From Ectothiorhodospira shaposhnikovii (GTDB taxonomy: Bacteria > Pseudomonadota > Gammaproteobacteria > Ectothiorhodospirales > Ectothiorhodospiraceae): a DNA stretch of 64,000 nt. The notes beneath the pieces were generated by a model, which worked only from the letters and a program-made list of their open reading frames with translations, searched no databases and was not told the DNA's origin. Below, one piece after another: positions 26,301 to 33,060 of the stretch (positions within the stretch are counted from its first letter, which is position 1; each line of letters opens with the position of its first letter). The stretch is from positions 1-64,000 of the forward strand of contig NZ_JAJMLZ010000012.1 in NCBI RefSeq assembly GCF_022227765.1, written 5' to 3'. The position numbers and the translations under genes are program-made.

Positions 26301-27974
26301 CCTGGCGGCCGGCATGCCGGTGGTATTGACGGTGACTGAACCGTCAGCCACGACATCACTGCCCAGCAGGTTCGTGATCAGATCGACCGTGCTGTTGGTC
26401 TGGGTCAGGCTGAGGTTGTTGATGGCCTCCACCTTGTCCAGGTGGTCCGCCACAGCCTGCAGTCGACCAAGCCCCATGCCCTCGGCATCGACCGTGACTG
26501 AGCCATCGGCCACGACTTCACTGTCCAGCAATGCCCGGATCAGGGCCGAGGTGCTATTGGCTGTGGTCAGACCGAGATTGACGATCGCATCCACCTGAAC
26601 CAATGCAGCTTCGACGGCTTCCAGCTGCTCGAAGCCCATGCCGGCCGCATCCACGGTGACCTCTGTTGCCGCATCCACGCGGGACAGCAGGGACTGCATC
26701 TGTGCGGGATTCTGGGCCTGGGTCAGCAACAATTTCCCGGTCAGGCCATCGATTGCCAGCTTCGCCAGGTTGTCGGCCACCAGGTTGAGCTGCGCAGCAT
26801 CCATGTCGGTGGCGTTGACCGTCGCTGATCCATCGGCTACCGCATCGCTGCCCAGCAAAAGATCCATGGCAACCACTGAATCCCCGGCATCCAGGGACAG
26901 GTTGTTCACACCATTGAGGCTGTCGATATTGTCCGCCAGGACCCGCCGCTGGGCGGCATTCATGCCCTGGGCATCCACATTGACAGTGGCGGTATCGGCC
27001 AGGGCATCGCCCAGCAGGGCATCAAGCTGATCCGCGGACTGACTGCTGCTCAGGTTCAGGGTACCGTCAAGACCGTCAGTCGCCACCTTGTCGATCCGGT
27101 CGGCAATGGCATTGAGCTGTGCCGGTGTCATCCCGGTGGCATTCACAATGACGGTGCCGGGCTCGGCGGCATCCATCCTGCTGATGATGGTCGCAGTGTC
27201 ATCGTCTGCGGTCAGGGGCGGCAAAGGATCTGGAGCGTCCGGTGGGACCACGGGGGCAAGGGGAGTGCTGGATGACCCGGACGAGATGGAGGCGATGGCA
27301 GCGACCGCCCCCATCACCCCCAGGGCAACATGCGTGGGGTCAAGATCCTGCAGGGTCCACGGGGTGTCCGCTGCCGGCCACAGACCCAGCATTTCCAGGC
27401 CAGCCTGGCCCACATGAGGCGCTCCCTCAACCCATGTGATGGTATCCGCGGCAAGGGGGACGACGCTTCCATCCTCCATCAGGACTCTGACCGAACCATC
27501 CGGGTGAGGTATCACCTCCACCACCCCCGGTAACTCGCTCAGGGGCACCGGGTCCGGTGCCGCCACGGTCCCTTCGAACGTGTTATCGGCAATCGGCAAC
27601 CCCTGCTCCGCCAGCCAGGACTCGCTTAGATAGGGCACATCTTCGACGACGGTCATCGCTTCCGGCCCGACCCGGATCGACCGACCTTCTTCAAGCGTCA
27701 GCAGCAGCCCGCCGTCATCCTGGAACTCCAGATCCAGCAGCCCCCCCACCCGCCAGGCCGGTACCATCCCTTCAGGCGTCATCTCCGTGGCCTGGGCCAG
27801 CAAGGGCGCCAGCAACACCCCGTTCACTCCGGCAATCAGCGCACCCTGCCGGTGTCGTTGCAACCACATCCGTACCCATTTCAGCCGGCTATCAGAGCCG
27901 GCACCGCTCATCGGAACGATCTCTTCAGCAGAAAGATTGCGTTGAACAGTCGGTGTACGAATGATCGGTGCCAT
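20397..27974 (-). CDS. Giant 2525-residue repeat and beta-helix surface protein, probable T1SS substrate
   Basis: No family is recognised for the whole. In order: an N-terminal domain (1-215) with PHPDGSVRVLMEDGSVVPLA; a hydrophobic segment, ALGVMGAVAAIASISS, near 222-237; a first block of 50-60-residue repeats (about 255-560) of type VNATGMTSAQLNAVADAIAK; a long beta-rich middle (560-1350) with one acidic LGGGDDRLVFDFGDDA stretch; a second block of near-identical repeats (about 1350-1905) alternating VNVDAQGMNAAQRQVLADNI and NATGM units; a right-handed beta-helix region (about 1930-2290) starting IRIDKPLTLIGPNQTPI; and a Met/Asp-rich tail. There are no classic RTX nonapeptides and no autotransporter barrel. 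AGGGAGAT precedes the ATG. It is divergent from wza-wzc copy two and near a LapB-type secretion operon, so I infer a secreted adhesin or matrix protein. Confidence 0.75.
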   Translation of the reverse strand: MAPIIRTPTVQRNLSAEEIVPMSGAGSDSRLKWVRMWLQRHRQGALIAGVNGVLLAPLLAQATEMTPEGMVPAWRVGGLLDLEFQDDGGLLLTLEEGRSIRVGPEAMTVVEDVPYLSESWLAEQGLPIADNTFEGTVAAPDPVPLSELPGVVEVIPHPDGSVRVLMEDGSVVPLAADTITWVEGAPHVGQAGLEMLGLWPAADTPWTLQDLDPTHVALGVMGAVAAIASISSGSSSTPLAPVVPPDAPDPLPPLTADDDTATIISRMDAAEPGTVIVNATGMTPAQLNAIADRIDKVATDGLDGTLNLSSSQSADQLDALLGDALADTATVNVDAQGMNAAQRRVLADNIDSLNGVNNLSLDAGDSVVAMDLLLGSDAVADGSATVNATDMDAAQLNLVADNLAKLAIDGLTGKLLLTQAQNPAQMQSLLSRVDAATEVTVDAAGMGFEQLEAVEAALVQVDAIVNLGLTTANSTSALIRALLDSEVVADGSVTVDAEGMGLGRLQAVADHLDKVEAINNLSLTQTNSTVDLITNLLGSDVVADGSVTVNTTGMPAARLDAIQTHFAKVADITVGTGQTLSLEMEDLAAGARVAGAGTLSLSGTLSAAQLTPEALAALNVEIARVDIRAADLAPDVTILTLPGGTTLLLTAAQMEQLSAGEGLIGADEATTVIIDVTGLDLLADPPAELLVSMVLGGGDDRLVFDFGDDAPAGAAVALRTGSLIDFGGGDNTIEALGGAVSLAEATLTVDEAAGGTLIRFNINSALTLSVEQFQGLLSLLDAEQFSSLAGAGSLRVIGEADPAMPIDLQEAFGDNFQPGGLRPPTLEFTDFTQGDVDAGRLVLPVAGSTVRVLLGEAAVEGFDQEVVFSADITVFNWSQLETLVEAIRAQQPGSEIITGIVLGNTVTIRQDLSLQDLGNVATLDTGEYHLWVNENVALELPLALADGVRVTGAGTVELTAARGVLTADLSEITVENLSLNVGEGDAFDLTGADLGDTLRLGVEAGGKLIVTAAQADGRYMEVDPGGVLEIRDLGAEERDLTQIQAGPDAMVTAYLADDMVTLAPGTLLGVADVSLAPGQTLVLRAGQASSRDIVGEAGTAVVLSSLGSGRVDLDLSGVAVETFTTQITANTTLSSGSVLGSLTLTVAAGQALSLTASQADAREIQGGTVTVRELSQTPEADLSAMTGSLRLALADDTEVTFTGRLPETGRVRVDGDGSVLDLRQVDSLGEGGLSVASGTTVVIEFAQIPDAGILGEGTVRITGLERALDADLSQLTTGTVTAELDATDNPQFSGNLGAALVTVSGGVLSLAAGADIANASFIIQADAALLLSAEQTLSQLEGLLGQQTNPDATLLVNAQGMNAAQRQVLADNIGSLDSVSHLSLASTDTALTITTLLGSDAAVDGSATVNATGMTSAQLNAVADAIAKVAAAGLGGTLILSSSQSAGQLDALLGDALADTATVNVDAQGMNAAQRQALADNVAGVDSLSNLSLEVADSVRAINALLGSNAVADGSVSVQVDPSDLIPAQINALRQFIGKVAPVDRPPLEAIQILTADDSVASIIEVLDLRQSGEAIVRADGMDTAQLGAVTDRIDKVAVGGLVGTLSVTLASIGLLDILLGDALADAATVNVNAQGMNATQRQTLVDNIDRFDGLSNLSLEAADTALTITTLLGSAAAADGSAMVNATGMTSAQLNAVADAIAKLAPAGLGGTLNLSSTQSAGQLDALLGNALADAAIVNVDAQGMNAAQRQVLADNIGSLDSVSHLSLASTDTALTITALLGSEAVAAGSATVNATGMTSAQLNAVADAIAKLAPAGLGGTLNLSSTQSAGQLDALLGDALADTATVNVNAQGMNAAQRQVLADNIGSLDSVSHLSLASTDTALTITALLGSDAVDPRSVAVDTTGLADDQLAALRTYLDKIDLNLVTGTQPLVQVINETQNTGFMDLGEAIASAEAGDVLRLASGEYIGDIRIDKPLTLIGPNQTPIPRDEEGKPLPDLQDDVREHPEAWINGKITIAAPDVTLDGLRLHHANGPLTWDTGILSGDGLDNFTLSNSYVTGYVGDKAPSFMGGSYDGPPVATGWTLSGNLFGGVVGGVGGALYLGGLEASSITDNVFWRPAAGHLYLSSLQDVEISGNAFYHGLHAGGANFDGLAEFFEEGSGYGYARPPGYGTPNGYGGEDDDVLFFGRNFWMEFKGQNDDVRIIDNQGAYNSGGLQLFGEGETPYRFDNFLIQGNEFVDFVNADPMGILGAGRAQSGFNGVIVVSLNEGHSAENLVIIDNIIDVAVDQIYSIRDIVSLVEIRGHLEGLTLQENKLYWSESTSWVQQGLAELGAPASTYEGVIQGVALSGGLQGTVSFIDNEFVTEWVDSTGTIQQLGLDIRRELIDGYGEFQAVVTVPAGNNFTGWDADVVIRGFLEGQLDLTLGADIGLVEVPPIMMSMISMMSMSTDSDAAQGGTFMAFLDSELQTEDAGQLWIQGDDGQAYLLDLSGGDTTQAGSFDTQPICLEGPCLWHDVPTQPEVL
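22354..23900. repeat. 327-base near-identical coding repeats in the giant gene
   Basis: The motif CTCACGCTGTCGAGGCTGCC starts at 22354 and 22681, exactly 327 bases (109 codons) apart, and again near 23836, with diverged copies between. Long identical tracts surround each. The pattern indicates recent duplication or gene conversion inside the repeat block, keeping the frame. Confidence 0.85.
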
Positions 27975-28285
27975 GAAGTCATCTCCCTATTTACTGAATT
28001 TCGGCTTTATATGAATGACTCTATGTGAATGACTCTACCGCCCCCCTCGGCGGGCTGTGGAACAAAAGCCACCATCCCGGATGGTTGTTGCCTTTGGCAC
28101 TCAATCGGTCGACGAATTGGAGGCAACGTGTCCCATGCAACCTGTCCAGGGGTTGCCCGGATCGCAGCCCCCTCCACATATAGAAACCTCCACTTCGGAT
28201 GCTTTGCCGCCATCACCGGAACTCTAAATGGTCCGGCAAGGATAGAATCCTCAACCTTGTAATCATCCTTCAAAGAGGCGGGCTC
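27975..28285. other. Divergent promoter region between giant-protein and wza2 operons
   Basis: About 310 bases with two close copies of TGAATGACTCTA (28012-28036) near the giant gene's start. I found no GG-N10-GC sigma-54 spacing on either strand and no ops element. No gene is supported. Confidence 0.4.
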
Positions 28286-29419
28286 ATGTTCGAGTGGCTG
28301 CATCCGCAGAGGTCGAGGATTGCCTTGGCTCTCATGTTGCTGACCATGCTGTCGGGTTGCACCCTGGTACCGGGAATGACCATGCCCACGCCGGGACAAC
28401 TGCTACACAGTGCGGGGCCGGATGGTGTCTACGAGACCAACAACGGGCTTTTGGTGGAGGTGATCCCCATCACGACGACCCTGACGGAGACCCGTCGCGA
28501 TACTCCCCCTCGCGCCGCTCTCTCCAACCTCCCCCTGGCAACGGTCGACGCCTTACGCGGCGATTATCATATTGCCCCCCGCGATGAACTGGAAATCACG
28601 ACCTGGGGCCATGAGCAGCTCATGCTCATTGAGCGGGAGCAACAACCTCGCCATGTGGTCGCCGCCGACGGCACGATCTTTTTTCCTTTCATTGGTCGCG
28701 TGGAAGTGGCCGGCCTGTCCGCCAAGGACGCCCAGGGGCTGATCACCCGGAAGCTCTCCCGTGTGTTCGAGTCACCGCAGGTGGACGTGCGGATCGTGAG
28801 TTTCCGAGGCCGCCCGGTCAGGGTGATGGGTGAGGTGAACACCCCTGGGCAGGTCTTCATTGCCGATCAGCCACTGACAGTGATGGATGCCATTCACCAG
28901 GCGGGCGGTCCTACCGAGGATGCCGACCTGCGCCGTGTGCTGGTATCGCGCAATGGCGGCAATTTCCAGGTGGATCTGCTATCCACCCTGGAACTGGCGG
29001 AACTGTTCAACAGCCTGGTTCTGCAGGAGTCGGACCTGGTCTATGTGCCGGATAACAGCGGCTCCCGCGTCTACGTGCTGGGCGAGGTCTCCCGCACCAC
29101 CGGCCTCACCCTGCCCCGGGCCGGCCTCACGCTCACTCAGGCACTGGCCGAGTCCAGTGGCCTGAACCCCAGCACTGCCCGCGCCGGTAGTGTGTACGTG
29201 CTGCGCGGCAGCAGCGAAAGACCCCAGGTGTATTACCTTGATCTGCGCCGTGCCGACGGTCTCTTGCTGGGAGACCGCTTTGCCCTGGCGGAGCGAGACG
29301 TGATCTTTGTGGATGCCGCTCCGATCACCCGCTGGAATCGTTTCATCAATCAGCTGCTCCCCACGCTGGTGATATTGCGCGAAACCGACCGCGGTCCCAT
29401 CAATCTGGGATCAAACTGA
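28286..29419 (+). CDS. wza: Wza-type outer-membrane polysaccharide export lipoprotein (second copy)
   Basis: 377 residues. Lipoprotein signal FEWLHPQRSRIALALMLLTM, then LSGC as lipobox near residue 25. The PES domain YHIAPRDELEITTWGHEQLM is followed by SLBB domains (RPVRVMGEVNTPGQVFI, SRVYVLGEVSRTTGLTLPRA). It is a paralogue of the copy at 13704 and forms the outer-membrane channel for a polymer. ATG 28286 is chosen because AGAGGCGG lies upstream and the lipobox is then at normal distance; longer upstream frames lack this. It is directly followed by the second wzc. Confidence 0.9.
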   Translation: MFEWLHPQRSRIALALMLLTMLSGCTLVPGMTMPTPGQLLHSAGPDGVYETNNGLLVEVIPITTTLTETRRDTPPRAALSNLPLATVDALRGDYHIAPRDELEITTWGHEQLMLIEREQQPRHVVAADGTIFFPFIGRVEVAGLSAKDAQGLITRKLSRVFESPQVDVRIVSFRGRPVRVMGEVNTPGQVFIADQPLTVMDAIHQAGGPTEDADLRRVLVSRNGGNFQVDLLSTLELAELFNSLVLQESDLVYVPDNSGSRVYVLGEVSRTTGLTLPRAGLTLTQALAESSGLNPSTARAGSVYVLRGSSERPQVYYLDLRRADGLLLGDRFALAERDVIFVDAAPITRWNRFINQLLPTLVILRETDRGPINLGSN

Positions 29420-29454
29420 AAGCTTGGTCAAATCCAGAAAGCGACTGACGACTC

Positions 29455-31803
29455 ATGTCATATAAACCGGAAGACAAGCCCCGTACCAATGAAGGCTCGA
29501 ACATGGATCATGTCACGGTGGGAAAACCTGTGGAGACGGACGGGGATACCATTGACCTGAGTCAGATCCTCGACTTCCTCCTGCGCGGCAAATGGCAGAT
29601 CATCGGCGCCATGGCGGCCGGGCTGATGGCCGGCGGCTTCCTGTCCTGGCAGAACCTGCCCAGTTACGAGTCCAGTGCATTGCTGCAGGTGGAACTCAAG
29701 ACCCCCATGTTCGCCTTCCAGCTTGATACGGACTTCATGCCCGAATCCCGGGGGATTCCCACCGAGATCGAGATCATGCAGTCCCGCATGGTGCTGGGCA
29801 GAGTGGTCAGTGAACAGCGCCTGGACATGGTGGTCAGTCCGTTGTCGCCCCCCCTGCTCGGCCGCCCTCTGGCAGGTGACAGCCTGTTGCTCTCCCTCCC
29901 GTTGCTGGGCGGCTGGCTGGTGCCCTATGCCGGCTACAATGCCGCTCCGGAGGTAGCCACCTTGGACTTCGAGGGTCCCTGGCAGGAGCGAATGGTGATC
30001 CTCGAAACCCTCGGCGACGGGCATTTCAACGTATGGACGGCAGACGAAAGTCTGCTGCTCGCCCGCGGAACGGTGGACGCCCCCCTCTTCATCACCCGGG
30101 GAGATCAGCATCTGGCCCTGCGCGTCCATGCCCTGGAGGCCTTGCCGGGTACGAAGTTCCAGTTGCGCCAGCGCTCGCATCTGGCCGCCATCCGGGATCT
30201 GCGAGGTCGCATGAACGCCCGTGAACAGGGGCGACAGACAGGACTGGTGAACCTTTCCGTGAGCGCCGAGACACCGGAAGCGGCGGCGCGCATCGCCAAT
30301 GCCATCGCCAACGCCTATCAGCGCCAGCATGTGGAGCGCCGCTCGGAACAGGCGCGCGCCACCCTGGCCTTTCTTGAACAGCAGATCCCGGGCCTGCGCC
30401 GGGAAGTGGAGTTGTCGGAACAGGCACTGATCGAATTCCTGCAGAGTGAGGGCACCGTGGATCTGGACCGGGATGCCTCACGGGTGCTCAACCGGCTGGT
30501 AGACCTGGATACCCGTCTGACGGAACTGCAGAGCGCCCGGGAAGAGTCCTTGCTGCGCCTGACGCCGGAGCATCCTCAAATCCAGTCCATGGACCGTCAG
30601 ATCGCACGGCTGCGTCAGGAAATGGGACAGATGGAGCAGGAAGTCAGCCGACTGCCGGCCTCCCAGCAGCAGTTGCTGGCACTGCGCCGTGAAACCCAGG
30701 CCGCCACCGAAATTTACGTGAACTTCCTCAATACCGCCCAGGAGTTGGAAATCGCTCAGGCAGGCATCGTCGGCTCGGTGCGCATCATCGATCCCGCGGT
30801 GCAAGAGCACCGCATCGTGGGCACCAGCACCCAGCGCATCCTCCTCATCACCGGACTGCTGGGAACCATGCTGGGCGTGGGTCTGGCCTTCCTGCTGCAT
30901 GCGGCCGGACGCCGGGTGCACGACCCCGATCAGCTTGAGCAACTGACCGGTCTGCCGGTCCATGGCGTGGTACCCTTGAGTCGCCTGCAGCGGCGGCTGA
31001 TGCGCGATGCCCGCCAGGGTGAACAGATTCATCCTCTCCAGGAGATCGACGAGGAGGAACCCGCGGTGGAAGCCATCCGCAGCCTGAGTACCGGCCTGAG
31101 AATGGCAAGACGACAGACCGCGCGGGCCACCCCCATCGTGATCACGGGACCGCGCCCGGCCGTGGGCAAGTCCTTCATGAGTATCAACCTGGCAGCCGTC
31201 CTGGCCCAGGGCGGTGCCCGCGTGCTGGTGATCGACGCCGACCTGCGGCGACAGTCGCTGGATCCGTATCTGCCGCCGGAGCATCGCTCGATCGGCCTGA
31301 CCGAATACCTCTCCGGTGAGTGCAAGCTCGAAGATGCCGTGCTCGATCTGGGCAGTTCCTCGGGGGTATTGCGGGTATTGGGTGCCGGCAAACGGAGGAC
31401 ACGCTCCTTCAGCCTAATGATGAGTCCGCAGTTCGACAACCTGCTCAAGGACGTGGCCGATGACTACGACTACATTCTGATCGACACCCCGCCGGCCCTG
31501 ATGTTTGCCGATGCGGCGGGTCTGGCACGCCACGGCATGGAAGTGCTGGTGGTGCTGGAGAGCAGCGGCCACGGGCTCAGGGAAGTGGAGGAGACGGTCA
31601 AACGCCTGCAGCGGGCCGGCGGCCAGATACTGGGTTTCGTGCTCAACCGGTATGTGCCCGTCTCCCGGGGGGCGGGATATCACGGCTACTACGGATATTC
31701 CAGTTACCGCTATCGCTACCGCTACGGCAACCGCTATGAGCGGACGATCCCTCAGTCACGAAAGGCCCGATCACGCACCTTTACCACCGGTTCCAACAGA
31801 TAA
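29455..31803 (+). CDS. wzc: Wzc-type polysaccharide co-polymerase / tyrosine autokinase (second copy)
   Basis: 782 residues. Wzz-like domain with first membrane helix near residues 52-72, periplasmic coiled coil (ERRSEQARATLAFLEQQIPG), and second helix near 460-480. BY-kinase: Walker A GPRPAVGKSFMSINLAAVL, Walker A' VLVIDADLRRQ, Walker B YILIDTPPALMF. The tail is tyrosine-rich (HGYYGYSSYRYRYRYGNRY). It partners the wza copy 35 bases upstream. The ATG at 29455 has a weak ribosome site; an alternative ATG at 29503 precedes MDHVTVGKP. Its 3' end overlaps the convergent HlyD gene by 52 bases, so the two transcripts are antisense at their ends. Confidence 0.9.
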   Translation: MSYKPEDKPRTNEGSNMDHVTVGKPVETDGDTIDLSQILDFLLRGKWQIIGAMAAGLMAGGFLSWQNLPSYESSALLQVELKTPMFAFQLDTDFMPESRGIPTEIEIMQSRMVLGRVVSEQRLDMVVSPLSPPLLGRPLAGDSLLLSLPLLGGWLVPYAGYNAAPEVATLDFEGPWQERMVILETLGDGHFNVWTADESLLLARGTVDAPLFITRGDQHLALRVHALEALPGTKFQLRQRSHLAAIRDLRGRMNAREQGRQTGLVNLSVSAETPEAAARIANAIANAYQRQHVERRSEQARATLAFLEQQIPGLRREVELSEQALIEFLQSEGTVDLDRDASRVLNRLVDLDTRLTELQSAREESLLRLTPEHPQIQSMDRQIARLRQEMGQMEQEVSRLPASQQQLLALRRETQAATEIYVNFLNTAQELEIAQAGIVGSVRIIDPAVQEHRIVGTSTQRILLITGLLGTMLGVGLAFLLHAAGRRVHDPDQLEQLTGLPVHGVVPLSRLQRRLMRDARQGEQIHPLQEIDEEEPAVEAIRSLSTGLRMARRQTARATPIVITGPRPAVGKSFMSINLAAVLAQGGARVLVIDADLRRQSLDPYLPPEHRSIGLTEYLSGECKLEDAVLDLGSSSGVLRVLGAGKRRTRSFSLMMSPQFDNLLKDVADDYDYILIDTPPALMFADAAGLARHGMEVLVVLESSGHGLREVEETVKRLQRAGGQILGFVLNRYVPVSRGAGYHGYYGYSSYRYRYRYGNRYERTIPQSRKARSRTFTTGSNR

Positions 31804-33059
31804 GCCAGAACGCTGCGCTTTCCCCCCAGGATATGTACCTCGGTCACCATGCCGGGGATGATGTCCAAGGGTAGGCCGTCGGCGTCGTACAGGTAGCCCT
31901 CGGTCCGTACCCGCACCGGGTAGAGCCTCTCTTCCGCGTGGGGCACCTCCACTGCATCCGCCCCCAGGGTGATCAGTTGCCCTTCCAGGGCGCCGTAACG
32001 GGCAAAGTCGTAGGCGGTGATATGCACCCGCACCCGCTGGCCCGGGTAGAGAAAGCCGATGTCCTGAGGACGGATGTGTGCCTCCACCAGCAGGGCATCG
32101 TCGGCGGGCACCACTTCCACCAGGGGGTCGCCGGGCCGGGCCACCCCGCCTACCGTGGTCACGTGCAGCTGGTTGACCACACCGTCCACCGGCGAGCGGA
32201 TCCGGGTGCGGGCTACCTGGTCGGCCTTGGCCGGCAGGATCCGCCCCAGTTCGGCGGCTTCGGCGGTGGCCTGACTCAGTTCCGCCAACGCCCGGGCCTG
32301 AAAGCCACGGGTCAGGGCCTGCTTGCGCTCGGCCACCTCGTCGATGGCCGCCTCCAGACGCACCAGGCCGGCACGGATGCGCTCCCGTTCCCCCTCAAGC
32401 TCGTTGAGGGTGCGCCGGATCTGCAGCAGAGACAACTCCGGCTCCAGCCCCCGTTCCACCAGCGGCTGGATCAGGTTGCGCTCTGCCCAGGCCAGTTCAA
32501 GGCCAGCCGTCATGGTGCGTAGCGCCACCTGCTGCTCTGCCTGCTCCTGTTCACGCTGACGACGCTGTACCGCCAGCACCTGTAGTTCCGCCGTCAGCTC
32601 CGCCCGCCGTCCTTCGAACAAACGGGTCTCACCGTCCGTCACCTCGGGGGCCAGGACCTGTAGTTCCGGGCTGAATGCCAGCGGGGTGTTGCCGATCTCG
32701 GCCTGCAGCCGCTGCATGCGTGCCTGCAAGGTATGAAACCGTTGCAGACTGCCCTCATAGTCCCCTTCCAGCAAACCGCCCCGCAGCTCCAGCAGGACAT
32801 CTCCAGCCCGGACCCGGTCGCCCTTGGTGACCCGGATTTCCTGCACCACGCCCCCCTCCAGGCTCTGCACCACCTGCAGGCTTCGTGACGGCACCACCTT
32901 GCCCTGGCCGCGAGTGACTTCATCGATCTCGGTGAAATGAGCCCACACCAGGGCAATCACCAGGAACAGCACCATCACTCCCAGCAGGACGCTGCCGCCG
33001 AGGGAGCGCCCCATGCCCTGATCGCGCAGGAAGTCATCAAAATCCCGTTGTCCGCTCAT
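31752..33059 (-). CDS. Type I secretion periplasmic adaptor (HlyD/LapC family)
   Basis: 435 residues. One membrane helix near residues 24-44 (LLGVMVLFLVIALVWAHF) is followed by DEVTRGQGKVVPSRSLQVVQ. A lipoyl half (EIRVTKGDRVRAGDVLLEL) precedes a long coiled-coil hairpin, the second lipoyl half (IRSPVDGVVNQLHVTTVGGV) and a beta-barrel domain with YPVRVRTEGYL near the end. It links the inner-membrane ABC exporter to TolC. The ATG at 33059 lies one base beyond the ABC gene stop, so translation is coupled. The DEVTRG..G.V.PS signature is typical of the LapC subgroup, which exports very large adhesins. Confidence 0.9.
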   Translation of the reverse strand: MSGQRDFDDFLRDQGMGRSLGGSVLLGVMVLFLVIALVWAHFTEIDEVTRGQGKVVPSRSLQVVQSLEGGVVQEIRVTKGDRVRAGDVLLELRGGLLEGDYEGSLQRFHTLQARMQRLQAEIGNTPLAFSPELQVLAPEVTDGETRLFEGRRAELTAELQVLAVQRRQREQEQAEQQVALRTMTAGLELAWAERNLIQPLVERGLEPELSLLQIRRTLNELEGERERIRAGLVRLEAAIDEVAERKQALTRGFQARALAELSQATAEAAELGRILPAKADQVARTRIRSPVDGVVNQLHVTTVGGVARPGDPLVEVVPADDALLVEAHIRPQDIGFLYPGQRVRVHITAYDFARYGALEGQLITLGADAVEVPHAEERLYPVRVRTEGYLYDADGLPLDIIPGMVTEVHILGGKRSVLAYLLEPVVKVRDRAFRD

Positions 33060-33060
33060 G

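Noticed and set aside
28073-28110. TTGGCACTCAATCGGTCG as a sigma-54 promoter of wza2
   Set aside because: The -24 half fits but there is no GC at the required 10-base spacing.
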